DNA of 64,000 nt from Janibacter endophyticus (GCF_016888335.1 NZ_JAFEJG010000004.1:310001-374000); one strand, 5' to 3'. Counted from the stretch's first letter, positions 52,556 through 60,744 are shown. Numbers and translations: made by a program. The notes: generated by a model not told the origin, from the letters alone.

Positions 52556-53286
52556 AACCCCGCATCTACCTCGCGACCACCCGCCGGATCCTCCAGCAGC
52601 TGCGCGCCGACCACCGGACGATGGCGCTCATCGTCGTCGTCCCGACGCTGCTCCTCACGCTGCTCTACTTCGTCTTCAACGACGAGCGGCGCTTCTCCCC
52701 GATCGCACTGACGATGCTCGGGATCCTCCCGATGCTCGTGATGTTCCTCGTGACGAGCGTGGCCATGCTCCGCGAGCGCACGTCCGGCACCCTCGAACGC
52801 CTCCTCACCACCCCGCTGCACCGGGCCGACCTCGTCGTGGGCTACGCGACCGCCTTCGCCGTCGCGGCGCTCGTCCAGGGGCTCGTGCTCGTCGGGGTCA
52901 CGCACTGGTTCCTCGGGGTCGACACCGCCGGCCCGATGGCGTGGGTCCTGCTCGTCGCCGTCGTCGGCTCCGTCGTCGGGGTCGCGACCGGGCTGCTCGC
53001 GAGCGCCTTCGCCCGCACGGAGTTCCAGGCCGTGCAGTTCATGCCCCTCGTCATCGGCCCGCAGATCTTCCTCTGCGGCCTGCTCGCGCCGCGCGACGGG
53101 ATGCCGACCGTCCTCCAGTGGCTCTCCGACGCGCTCCCGATGACCTACGCCGTCAAGGGGCTCCAGGCGATCGGGACGCAGTCCGACCCGACCGGTGACG
53201 TCCTACGGCACGTCGGGGTGCTCGCCCTCTTCGCCGTCGGGGCGCTCGTCGTGGCGGCGCTGTCGATGCCGCGGCAGACCCGATGA
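52552..53286 (+). CDS. ABC-2 type permease
   Basis: 244 residues, about six hydrophobic segments: ALIVVVPTLLLTLLYFVFN, LTMLGILPMLVMFLVTSVA, then RERTSGTLERLLTTPLHRAD (coupling helix typical of YhhJ/NatB-like permeases). Export partner of the preceding ATPase. ATG overlaps its stop and the downstream TetR start overlaps this stop. Confidence 0.87.
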   Translation: MKPRIYLATTRRILQQLRADHRTMALIVVVPTLLLTLLYFVFNDERRFSPIALTMLGILPMLVMFLVTSVAMLRERTSGTLERLLTTPLHRADLVVGYATAFAVAALVQGLVLVGVTHWFLGVDTAGPMAWVLLVAVVGSVVGVATGLLASAFARTEFQAVQFMPLVIGPQIFLCGLLAPRDGMPTVLQWLSDALPMTYAVKGLQAIGTQSDPTGDVLRHVGVLALFAVGALVVAALSMPRQTR

Positions 53287-53918
53287 GCCGAGGCGAAGGG
53301 GGTGGCCTGGAGGCTGGTCCCTCGCACCTCGACCGGCATACAGGTCGTGGGCGCCGGGCCGGCGAGTCGACGGCGCGGGACGACATCCTCGCCGCGGCCC
53401 GCGAGCTCTTCAGCGCCTCCGGTTTCGACCGCACGACGATGCGGGCGGTCGGCGAGCGGGCCGGTGTCGACCCGGCGCTCATCAGCCACTACTTCGGCAG
53501 CAAGCAGGGTCTTTTCCTCGCCGCCACCGAGTTCCCGGCCGACCCGCAGGAGGTGCTACGCCCCCTTCGCACCTGCCCGCACGACGAGATCGGGGCGACA
53601 GCGCTCCGAGCGATCATCACGGTGTGGGACTCTCCGGCCGGGACCGCCGTCGTCGCCCGCTTCCGGCAGGCGGTCGTCGCCGACGAGCAAGAGCTCTTCC
53701 GCAGCCTGCTGACCGGGGTCATCCTGCCGATCGTGCGCGAGCGGATCGGGGAGGACGACGCCGAGCTGCGGCTCGGGCTCTTCGCAAGCCAGGTGGCGGG
53801 CATCTTCCTGACCCGACACGTCGTCGCGCTGCCGCCGATCGCCACGGCAGACGTCGACCGGCTCGTCGCGGCCGCAGGGCCCACCCTCCAGCGGTACCTG
53901 ACGGGCCCGCTGGACTGA
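53283..53918 (+). CDS. TetR-family regulator of the ABC operon
   Basis: 211 residues. The helix-turn-helix region is DDILAAARELFSASGF, then TTMRAVGERAGVDPALISHYF (motif split across helices 2-3), followed by a C-terminal ligand domain. The first ~27 residues (EGGGLEAGPSHLDRH) are foreign to the family and derive from a dispersed-palindrome copy (53308-53334). Likely binds the palindrome at 51813 and represses the exporter until its drug is present. Translationally coupled to the permease. Confidence 0.88.
   Translation: MSRGEGGGLEAGPSHLDRHTGRGRRAGESTARDDILAAARELFSASGFDRTTMRAVGERAGVDPALISHYFGSKQGLFLAATEFPADPQEVLRPLRTCPHDEIGATALRAIITVWDSPAGTAVVARFRQAVVADEQELFRSLLTGVILPIVRERIGEDDAELRLGLFASQVAGIFLTRHVVALPPIATADVDRLVAAAGPTLQRYLTGPLD
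53308..53334 (+). repeat. Dispersed palindromic element, copy G (diverged)
   Basis: TGGAGGCTGGTCCC then TCGCACCTCGACC, in frame at the 5' end of the tetR gene; preceded by CGAAGGGGG. Confidence 0.45.
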
Positions 53919-53935
53919 CCCCCCTTCGCCGATCT

Positions 53936-54265
53936 CTACTTCGGGGCCTTCGGCGGCAGCGTCCGGACGTAGGCGACGCTCGGCGCGACGACCCGAGCCA
54001 GCTCGGCGTCGGTGAGGTCGACGTCGGGGGCGGTCTCGTACCAGCCGCTCATCACCCGACCGCGCATCTCCATGGGCCGCAGCAAGGGGTCGACGTCTGC
54101 CTCCTCCGGCACCCGCACCATGAGGCTGCGTCGGCTCCCGGCCGCCACCGCCATGTGACCGTCGAGCATGAAGCCCAGACCGCCGAACATGGCGCGCTCG
54201 GTCAGACCCGACTCGTCGGCCAGCAGCCCCCGGACCCGCTCGGCGAGCACCTCGTCGTACGCCAT
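53936..54265 (-). CDS. TfoX N-terminal domain protein
   Basis: 109 residues. ERAMFGGLGFMLDGHMAVA is the TfoX/Sxy N-terminal signature, with VRVPEEADVDPLL, MRGRVMSGW and YVRTLPPK at the end. In gamma-proteobacteria TfoX controls competence; stand-alone actinobacterial versions have no known role. It is 37% the size of full TfoX-type proteins with both domains, being one domain only. Confidence 0.82.
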   Translation of the reverse strand: MAYDEVLAERVRGLLADESGLTERAMFGGLGFMLDGHMAVAAGSRRSLMVRVPEEADVDPLLRPMEMRGRVMSGWYETAPDVDLTDAELARVVAPSVAYVRTLPPKAPK

Positions 54266-54309
54266 GCGGGCAGCATGGCAGGTACGGCGACACGTCCGGA
54301 GGGGATCCG

Positions 54310-54912
54310 TCAGGCGCCGAGCGCGAGCTTGAGCGAGACGAGCAGCATGACGACCCCGACGAAAACGTCGACGACCCGCCAGGTCGATGGCTTGTCCAGC
54401 GGCCGGGCAAGCGCCCGGGCTCCGAGGCCGAGCGCGGAGAACCACAGGACCGACCCGAGCATCGCCCCGCCCGCGACGACCCACCGCTCGTCGCCGTGCT
54501 GGTTCGCGACGTTGCCGAGCATGAGCACGGTATCGAGGTAGACGTGCGGGTTGAGGTAGGTGAGCGAGAGCGTCGTGAGCGCCACCGACCCGAGCGTCAC
54601 CGCCCTCGGAGAGTCGCCGGCGTGCAGCCCCTCCGGTCGAAGGGCCGAGCGGAACGAGCCGATGGCGAACCACACGAGGTAGGCCACGCCGCCCCAGCGG
54701 AGCACGTCGAGCAGCCACGGCGCCCGCTCCACGATCGTGCCGATCCCCGCCGTCCCGAGCGCGATGAGCAGGGCGTCGCTCACCGCGCAGATCGCGACGA
54801 CGACCCCGATGTGCTCGCGCCGGATCCCCTGCCGCAGGACGAAGGCGTTCTGCGCGCCGATGGCGACGATGAGGGCCAGCCCTGTCGTCAGCCCGGTGAG
54901 GAGCGCCTGCAC
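54310..54912 (-). CDS. LysE/ArgO-family amino acid exporter
   Basis: 200 residues, six membrane segments. LIVAIGAQNAFVLRQGIRREH, then AVSDALLIALGTAGIG and LTYLNPHVYLDTVLMLG are strong LysE/ArgO signatures (basic amino-acid efflux). No LysG-type regulator is adjacent. ATG 54912. Confidence 0.9.
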   Translation of the reverse strand: MQALLTGLTTGLALIVAIGAQNAFVLRQGIRREHIGVVVAICAVSDALLIALGTAGIGTIVERAPWLLDVLRWGGVAYLVWFAIGSFRSALRPEGLHAGDSPRAVTLGSVALTTLSLTYLNPHVYLDTVLMLGNVANQHGDERWVVAGGAMLGSVLWFSALGLGARALARPLDKPSTWRVVDVFVGVVMLLVSLKLALGA

Positions 54913-54959
54913 GGGGCGAGGCTAGGCCATCGGGGGCCGCGCACCATGCCCGTCTCGCG

Positions 54960-56012
54960 CTACCGACCGTGGTGCGCCTCCAGCGCCTCCGGGTAGGAGC
55001 GGCGGTAGTACTCCCACAGCTGCTCGCCGTAGGTCTGCGCACCCGTCGAACCGGTCCCGCCCTGCCCGGCGAGCAGCTCGTCACGCCGCGCCATGAAGCC
55101 AGCAGCCGAGTGCCGTGGGCTGGCCGTCACGGCCTCGGCGTACGCCGGGTCGAGGCGAAGGGGGACGAGCTCGGTCCGTAGGTCGGGTCCGGCGAAGTAG
55201 GCGGAGGAGTAGCGCTCGTCGTGAGCGATGACCCGGTGCTTCGTCGCGACGAAGTAGCGACCGGTGAGGCTCTGCAGCATCTCGCCGATGTTCACGACGA
55301 AGGCGTCGTCCCGCACCGGGACCGGCACCCACTCCCCCTTCGCGTTCTCCACCTCGAGGCCGCCGACCTCGTGCTGCATGAGCAGGGTGAGGAAGCCGGT
55401 GTCGTGGTGCGCGTTGACGCCGGCCTCGCCGGCCGGGGTCTGCGGGTAGTGGATGAGCTTGACCATGGACATCGGCCGCTCGCCGAAGTACTCCTCGAGG
55501 AAGCCGGGGTCCAGGCCCAGCGCCGCGGAGAGGACCTCCATGACGCGGGCGGCGAGCTTCTCAAGGCGCCCGATGAACTCCTCGACGGCCTCTCGGAAGC
55601 CGGGCAGGACGTCCTCGGGCAGCCACTGGTTCGGCCCCTCGAGCCGCAGGTATGGCGGATCAGCGTCGGGCGGACCGGCCGGATGCTCGGTGAGCAGGTC
55701 GACCTGCTCCCGGTGGTCGGTGCGGTTGTCGGTGAGCTCGGTGCCGAGGCGTTCCCAGCCGCGCAGGTGCGGGGACCGGGCCTTGTCGATCTGCGCCTTG
55801 ACCTCGTCGGGCAGCGCGAAGAAGCGCTCGAGCTCGGCGAAGTACGCGCGCCGGTCCTCCGGGGTGATCCCGCTGCCGACGAGCTGGAAGAAGCCGACGT
55901 GGTGGCAGATCTCGCGGACCTCGTCGGCGAGCGCTGCCCGCTGCCCGTCGTCGTCCCAGCGGGAGAGGTCGACGACGGGCAGCGCGGTGAAGTCGGCGCC
56001 AGCTGCGGTCAC
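54960..56012 (-). CDS. 2-oxoglutarate/Fe(II)-type oxygenase, isopenicillin-N-synthase family
   Basis: 350 residues. VVDLSRW, VREICHHVGFFQLVGSGI open the fold; the iron ligands are in VNAHHDTGFLTLL (HxD) and ATKHRVIAHD (His), and the 2-oxoglutarate-binding RxS motif appears replaced near DERYSSAYF (R-Y-S). Oxidises an unknown small molecule. GTG 56012 overlaps the stop of the aminotransferase gene, so the two enzymes are made together. Confidence 0.87.
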   Translation of the reverse strand: MTAAGADFTALPVVDLSRWDDDGQRAALADEVREICHHVGFFQLVGSGITPEDRRAYFAELERFFALPDEVKAQIDKARSPHLRGWERLGTELTDNRTDHREQVDLLTEHPAGPPDADPPYLRLEGPNQWLPEDVLPGFREAVEEFIGRLEKLAARVMEVLSAALGLDPGFLEEYFGERPMSMVKLIHYPQTPAGEAGVNAHHDTGFLTLLMQHEVGGLEVENAKGEWVPVPVRDDAFVVNIGEMLQSLTGRYFVATKHRVIAHDERYSSAYFAGPDLRTELVPLRLDPAYAEAVTASPRHSAAGFMARRDELLAGQGGTGSTGAQTYGEQLWEYYRRSYPEALEAHHGR

Positions 56013-57427
56013 GCCCGCAGCGCCTTCCCGAGCTCGCGGAAGTGACCGACGAGCGCGTCCATGTCGGCCTGCGTGTGCGCGAGCGAGACGAGCCACTGCT
56101 CGTCGAGCCCGGGCGGGGTGAGCACGCCCCGGTTGACGCCCCAGAGCCAGGACAGCTCGGCGACCCGGAAGTCGGTCGCCTTGTAGTCGCGGTAGTTGCG
56201 CACCGGGGTGGTCGACCAGGTGACGCAGCCCTTGAGACCCATGCCGACGGTGTGCGCGGGCAGCTCGAGCTCGCGGACGACGACGTCGATCTGGTCGAGG
56301 GTCGCGGTGTTGAGCCCCTCGGCGGCATCGAGTGCCTCGTGCGTGCACACCTCGTCGACGGCCTCGGCGGCCGCCATGACGAGGGGGTTGCCGTTGTACG
56401 TGCCGAAGTGAGCCATCCGGCCGTCGACGACGACCTGCATGACCTCGGCCGTGCCGCCGAAGGCGGCGAGTGGCAGCCCGCCGCCGATGCTCTTGGCGAG
56501 CGTCACGAGGTCGGGCTTGACGCCGACCCGCTGCGACGCACCGCCGTAGCCGGCGGTCAGGCCGGTCTTCACCTCGTCGAAGATCAGCAGCGTGCCGGCC
56601 TTGTCGCAGGCGGCACGGACACCAGCGAGGTAGCCCTCGTCCGGCAGGACGATCGCGAGGTTCTCCACCACCGGCTCCATGACGACCGCAGCGACCTCGG
56701 ACCCGTGCTGCTCGAGCATCTTCTCGAGGTAGGGCAGGTCGTTGTACGGCACGACGTGGACGGTGCCGGCCTCGACGTCGAAGGGGACCTCGGGCGTCGG
56801 CGCGTCGGCGGGACCGGCGTCGGCGAGCTCCGGCTTCACCGAGACGGACAGCGCGTCGTACCCGCCGTGGTAGCCACCCTCGATCTTGATGATCGCCTTG
56901 CGCTGCGTGTAGGCCCGCGCTGCGCGAACCGCGTACATGAGCGACTCGGTGCCCGACTGGGTGAAGCGGAGCATGTCGAGCCCGAAACGCTCCTGGTAGC
57001 GCTCGGCGACCCGGGTCGCGGTGGGCGACGGGGTGACGAAGAGGGTGCCAACCTCGGCGAGGGCGTGCTGGACCTTCTCGACGACGACGGGGTTGAGGTG
57101 GCCGACGAGCATCGCGCCGAAGCCCATCGACAGGTCGAGCAGCTGCCGCCCGTCGACGTCGGTGAGGTAGGCGCCGCGGGCGCTCGTGATGGAGATCGGG
57201 TAGGGGTCCCAGTGCTGGAAGGACGAGGTCACGCCGAGCGGCAGCGACTTGCTGGCGCGCGCGTTGTGCTCGCCGGACTCGGGGGTGTCCTTGGTGAACC
57301 GCTCCCACTCCTGCGCGAGCAGCGCCTCGACCTTCGCCTGGTCGAGCGGGGTGGAGCTGGACGGGATCTCGCGGCGAGCCGCCGGGTCGGCCGGGGGCCA
57401 GCTCTGGGTCGAGGTCGCGTCGGACAT
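56009..57427 (-). CDS. Class III aminotransferase, glutamate-1-semialdehyde aminomutase-like
   Basis: 472 residues, fold-type I PLP. TQSGTESLMYAVRAARAYT binds the cofactor phosphate, LLIFDEVKTGL contains the PLP Asp, and the Schiff-base lysine is in LAKSIGGGLPLAAFGG. VEGGYHGGYDALS-like IEGGYHGGYDALS is typical of the GSA-aminomutase branch, but hemL itself is usually in a heme operon, so a catabolic or biosynthetic role with the adjacent oxygenase is more likely. ATG 57427. Confidence 0.85.
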   Translation of the reverse strand: MSDATSTQSWPPADPAARREIPSSSTPLDQAKVEALLAQEWERFTKDTPESGEHNARASKSLPLGVTSSFQHWDPYPISITSARGAYLTDVDGRQLLDLSMGFGAMLVGHLNPVVVEKVQHALAEVGTLFVTPSPTATRVAERYQERFGLDMLRFTQSGTESLMYAVRAARAYTQRKAIIKIEGGYHGGYDALSVSVKPELADAGPADAPTPEVPFDVEAGTVHVVPYNDLPYLEKMLEQHGSEVAAVVMEPVVENLAIVLPDEGYLAGVRAACDKAGTLLIFDEVKTGLTAGYGGASQRVGVKPDLVTLAKSIGGGLPLAAFGGTAEVMQVVVDGRMAHFGTYNGNPLVMAAAEAVDEVCTHEALDAAEGLNTATLDQIDVVVRELELPAHTVGMGLKGCVTWSTTPVRNYRDYKATDFRVAELSWLWGVNRGVLTPPGLDEQWLVSLAHTQADMDALVGHFRELGKALRA

Positions 57428-57504
57428 GTGATCGCCTCCATGACGGGGGCGACCTGACCGGCCGCCCGTGTGACAGACATCATGGCGCACGACGGAGGCG
57501 GCTT

Positions 57505-57539
57505 CCTGAGGCGCGAGCGACAGCGAGCCTCGAAGGGGG
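57505..57539 (-). repeat. Dispersed palindromic element, copy H
   Basis: CCTGAGGCGCGAGCGACAGC then GAGCCTCGAAGGGGG. It abuts the terminator that follows, sharing the CGAAGGGGG end. Confidence 0.55.
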
Positions 57540-57573
57540 TGACCCACGCGTTCCCGGTGGGTCACCCCCTTCG
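57531..57573. terminator. Strong hairpin downstream of the SPFH gene
   Basis: CGAAGGGGGTGACCCAC and its exact complement, 17 bp, with a 9-nt loop. Confidence 0.82.
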
Positions 57574-57577
57574 CCCC

Positions 57578-58246
57578 TCAGTCGGCTGCGTCGCCGAGGA
57601 CGACCTTGACCTCCGCGCCGAAGGGTAGCGACTCGACGAGCCGCATCCGGGCCAGCGCAGGGTGGTCGTCGAGCAGCTTCGCGCCGTTGGCGAGCGAGCG
57701 CAGCGCCGCGGTCTGCGCTCGGGCGGCCTCGAGCTGTGCCTGGGCCCGGTGGCGCCCGACGGCGACCTCGGCGGCCGCCGAACGGATCTCCGCGGGCAGG
57801 ACGACGTCCTTGACGACGACCTCGTCGACGATGATGCCGACGTCGGTAGCCACCCCGGCGACCGCGGCCCGCACGCGAGAGCCGAGCTCGACCCGCGGCA
57901 GGGCGACCACGTGCTCGGCGGTCAGTCCGGTGAGGGCGTCGCGCAGCGCGACCTGGATCGCGAGGTACACCTCGGCCCACGGCTCGGCAGACCGCTCGGC
58001 GAAGGCCACGGCGTCCCCGACGTGCCACGTGTGCGCGACGGACACCTTGACCGTCAGCGCGTCGGCGGTCGGGATCTCCTGCACGGCAAGGACACCCGAC
58101 TGCCGCCGCATGTCGACGTACTCGTGCTGCGCCCGCCGGGGTCGCTTGTGCCGCCCCGCGTCGAGCACGACGGTCGGCCGGCCGCGGTAGCGCTCGAGGG
58201 CCACCTGCCAGGGGGAGACGGTGATGGTACGGGTGAGGATGGACAT
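57578..58246 (-). CDS. SPFH/slipin-like protein
   Basis: 222 residues. An N-terminal beta-rich part (PTVVLDAGRHKRPRRAQ, MRRQSGVLAVQEIPTADALT) leads into the SPFH core with EHVVALPRVELGSRVRAAVA, VGIIVDEVVVKDVVLP, and an alanine/glutamate-rich coiled helix (GRHRAQAQLEAARAQTAALR). No membrane hairpin is visible, unlike typical stomatins. Slipins of this shape occur beside RNA-repair and tRNA-like loci in other bacteria. Its 5' region contains the tRNA-like fold below. Confidence 0.78.
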   Translation of the reverse strand: MSILTRTITVSPWQVALERYRGRPTVVLDAGRHKRPRRAQHEYVDMRRQSGVLAVQEIPTADALTVKVSVAHTWHVGDAVAFAERSAEPWAEVYLAIQVALRDALTGLTAEHVVALPRVELGSRVRAAVAGVATDVGIIVDEVVVKDVVLPAEIRSAAAEVAVGRHRAQAQLEAARAQTAALRSLANGAKLLDDHPALARMRLVESLPFGAEVKVVLGDAAD

Positions 58247-58600
58247 GTCGGTGACCTCCTTCGAGGGTCGGGTCGTGGTGGGCGCGGCGGACCGGCGGCC
58301 GGCGACGGCGAAGGGGGACGGGAGCCCACCTCGTCGACCTGACCGAGCGGGTCGCAGGGTCCTCCTGCGCGGATGTCGCCGGCCACCGGCGAGTTGAGAG
58401 ACCAGGGATTCGAACCCCAGGAGTGAACAGCTCCGATGCCGGTGCCCGAGGGCGGTGACGAGGTACGACGCGCAGGGTGGGTCCGGTACCCCGGCCTGTC
58501 CCGCTGATCTCGTCAGGGGGGACGGTAGGCGGTCGGGTCGGCCGGACGCGACCGATTTTTCGGGCGTCATAGGCTGGAGACAGCCGATCGAGGAGGAGTC
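58247..58600. other. 354-bp gap between the slipin and SDR genes
   Basis: Holds the tRNA-like fold (58384-58444), a T-run at 58556-58560, and the SDR promoter region (TAGGCT at 58570-58575, AGGAGG before ATG 58601). No coding frame supported. Confidence 0.5.
58384..58444 (-). ncRNA. tRNA-like structured RNA upstream of the slipin gene (candidate)
   Basis: On the minus strand a 7-bp helix CACCGGC/GCCGGTG encloses two hairpins. One is GGAG-CTGTTCA-CTCC; the other is a textbook T arm TGGGG-TTCGAAT-CCCTG (58403-58419). There is no complementary acceptor, D arm or CCA, so it is not a working tRNA. It resembles in outline the bacterial Y RNAs (YrlA), which mimic tRNA and can neighbour Ro/slipin/RtcB genes. 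It may be a leader element of the slipin mRNA or an independent RNA. Confidence 0.5.
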
Positions 58601-59407
58601 ATGCAGGTCCAGGACCGGGTCTTCGTCGTCACGGGTGGGGGCAACGGCATCGGCCGCGAGGTCGTCATCCGGCTGCTCGGCGAAGGGGGGAAGGTCGCCG
58701 CCGTCGACCTGCGCGCGGAGGCCCTCGAGGGGCTGCGGTCGCTGGCCGGAGCGGACCGGCTGAGCACGCACGCGTGCGACGTCAGCGACGAGGATGCGGT
58801 GCGCACGCTGGCCGACGAGGTCGTGGCCTTTCACGGCCAGGTCGACGGGCTGCTCAACGTCGCCGGGATCATCCAGAGGTTCGTCCCCTTCGCCGACCTG
58901 CCGCGTGCGGAGATGGAGAAGGTCATGGGCGTGAACTTCTGGGGCGTGGTCAACACGTGCTCGGCGTTCCTGCCGCTGCTCCGCGAGCGACCCGAGGCGT
59001 GCGTCGTCAACGTCTCGAGCATGGGTGGCTTCACGCCGGTGCCGGGGCAGACGGTATACGGCGCGAGCAAGGCTGCGGTCAAGCTGCTCACCGAGGGGCT
59101 CTACGCCGAGATGCGTGGGACGTCGGTGGCGGTGACCGCGGTCTTCCCCGGTGGCGTCGCGACCGGCATCGCCGACAATTCCGGGGCGAGCCGCGAGGGC
59201 ATGGGTGCCGGCGACATGGAGAAGGCCGCTGCGCGGCTGACCACCCCGCAGGCTGCGGCCGAGCAGATCGTCGAGGCCGTCGGCAGCGGCGCCTACCGCG
59301 TCATCATCGGCAAGGACGCCAAGGGCCTCGATCTCATGATGCGGATCAACCCGCGCCGGGCCACCGACTTCATCGCGAAGAAGATGGCCTCGCTCATCGC
59401 GGGCTGA
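58601..59407 (+). CDS. Short-chain dehydrogenase/reductase
   Basis: 268 residues, classical SDR. VTGGGNGIGREV is the nucleotide loop, LNVAGII the NNAG-type motif, VVNVSSMGGF the Ser, and YGASKAAVK the catalytic Tyr/Lys, followed by PGGVATGIAD. Typical of unspecified alcohol or keto reductases. AGGAGG lies upstream of ATG 58601. Confidence 0.88.
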   Translation: MQVQDRVFVVTGGGNGIGREVVIRLLGEGGKVAAVDLRAEALEGLRSLAGADRLSTHACDVSDEDAVRTLADEVVAFHGQVDGLLNVAGIIQRFVPFADLPRAEMEKVMGVNFWGVVNTCSAFLPLLRERPEACVVNVSSMGGFTPVPGQTVYGASKAAVKLLTEGLYAEMRGTSVAVTAVFPGGVATGIADNSGASREGMGAGDMEKAAARLTTPQAAAEQIVEAVGSGAYRVIIGKDAKGLDLMMRINPRRATDFIAKKMASLIAG

Positions 59408-59456
59408 CCACGCGGGTGGGGTGACCAGCCCGCGGCCCGCGAGGGCATCGATAGTC

Positions 59457-59472
59457 ATACCCCATGGGGTAT
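59457..59472. promoter_or_regulatory. CsoR/RcnR-type operator palindrome
   Basis: ATACCCCATGGGGTAT, a perfect 16-bp palindrome 47 bases before ATG 59520. It shares the ATACCCC/GGGGTAT core with the site at 35054-35070. Confidence 0.6.
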
Positions 59473-59519
59473 CCTCGTCGCGAGGTGCAGGTCCCCAGGC
59501 ACACGACGAGGAGGCCCCC

Positions 59520-60239
59520 ATGAGCCCGCACAGGACGACCCCCACCGCCCCTGCGCTCGAGCTGGGCACGGTCCTCGCGGTCGTCGCCCACCCGGACGAC
59601 GAGTCCTTCGGGCTCGGCGGCATCATCGCCCGGTTCGTGGCGAGGGGCTCGACCGTCGACGTCCTCTGCCTGACCCAGGGCGAGGCCTCGACCCTCGGCA
59701 CCGACACGGTCGCCGACGGTGCCGCACTCGCGCTCGTGCGCGCCGAGGAGCTGCGCCTGGCCGGCGACGCCCTCGGGGTTCGCTCGATCACCCTGCTCGA
59801 CCACCCCGACGGGGTACTGGCCGACGTCCCCCAGGCCGACCTCGTCGACGCCGTCCGCTCCGCCGCCGCTGAGCACGGCAGCACGTCCTACCTCGTCATG
59901 GACCGGACCGGTATCAGCGGGCACCCAGACCACGTGGCCGCCACCGAGGCCGCCCTCGTCGCAGCCGCCGAGGAAGACCGCCCGGTCCTGGCCTGGACCC
60001 TTGCCCAGCCGCTCGCCAGCCAGCTCGTCGAGGAGACGGGCGTCCCCTTCGTCGGCCGCCCGGCAGATGAGGTCGCCTACCTCGGTGTCGACCGGGAGGC
60101 CCAGCTCCGGGCGATCCGCGCCCATGTCAGCCAGGCCGTGCCGGGCAGCGTCCTGTGGCGACGGCTCGAGCTCTCCGGCGGCCGTGACGCCGTCGTCTGG
60201 CTCCGGCGCCCGACAGCGGACGAGGGGACCCCGTCATGA
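59520..60239 (+). CDS. PIG-L/LmbE-family deacetylase
   Basis: 239 residues. The zinc motif AHPDDESFG (His-Pro-Asp-Asp) is near the N-terminus and the third ligand in SGHPDHVAAT. MshB and Mca (mycothiol synthesis and detoxification) belong to this family, but the sequence looks shorter than MshB. A palindromic operator lies upstream and a small membrane protein is co-transcribed (ATGA overlap). Confidence 0.87.
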   Translation: MSPHRTTPTAPALELGTVLAVVAHPDDESFGLGGIIARFVARGSTVDVLCLTQGEASTLGTDTVADGAALALVRAEELRLAGDALGVRSITLLDHPDGVLADVPQADLVDAVRSAAAEHGSTSYLVMDRTGISGHPDHVAATEAALVAAAEEDRPVLAWTLAQPLASQLVEETGVPFVGRPADEVAYLGVDREAQLRAIRAHVSQAVPGSVLWRRLELSGGRDAVVWLRRPTADEGTPS

Positions 60240-60655
60240 GCAGCGACCTGGACGACATCCGCCGGCTCGTCGCCGACGGACCGGCGACGCGCATCCGGGT
60301 GACGGCGCCACGCGCCCTCGCCCTCTCATGGTGGACCGGCACGCGCCTGCTCGCCGCGCTCGTCCTCGTGCCGGTCGTCGTCGGTTTCCTCGGCTGGGTC
60401 GGGCGAGGTCTCTCCCCGACGCTCGTCCTCGCGGGCGTCGTCGGAGGACTCACCCTGACGACGTACATCCCCAGCCGGCGGCAGAGCCTGGGAGACGCCT
60501 TCGGCGGGCAGTGCGGCCTCGTCAGCGCGCTCACCCCGCTGGCCGCCGCCATGGTGCTCGATCCGGCGCTGGGGACCGGTGCGGGGCTGGCGTTGATCAT
60601 CGTCAGCGTCGGGTTGCTCCGCCGGATCGTCGGACCGCAGACCTGCTCACGCTGA
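60236..60655 (+). CDS. Small membrane protein downstream of the PIG-L gene
   Basis: 139 residues, about three or four hydrophobic segments (LLAALVLVPVVVGFLGWVG, LVLAGVVGGLTLTTYI, the one around 105-115, ALIIVSVGLL). Not recognised. Overlaps the PIG-L stop, so the pair is one unit, possibly under the CsoR-like operator. Confidence 0.55.
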   Translation: MSSDLDDIRRLVADGPATRIRVTAPRALALSWWTGTRLLAALVLVPVVVGFLGWVGRGLSPTLVLAGVVGGLTLTTYIPSRRQSLGDAFGGQCGLVSALTPLAAAMVLDPALGTGAGLALIIVSVGLLRRIVGPQTCSR

Positions 60656-60700
60656 TCTGACCCGCGCAGGGCCGCACACTGCCGGGCTGATCTGGCCCGC
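60651..60700. repeat. Short direct repeat
   Basis: GCTGATCTGACCCGC at 60651-60665 and GCTGATCTGGCCCGC at 60686-60700, spaced 35 nt. No function evident. Confidence 0.4.
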
Positions 60701-60744
60701 ACCCCGGCCAGACAGGCCCAGGCTGCGCTGACCCTCTCGCCTGG

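Noticed and set aside
58384-58444. A normal tRNA gene
   Set aside because: A perfect T arm exists, but there is no acceptor complement, D arm or CCA end.
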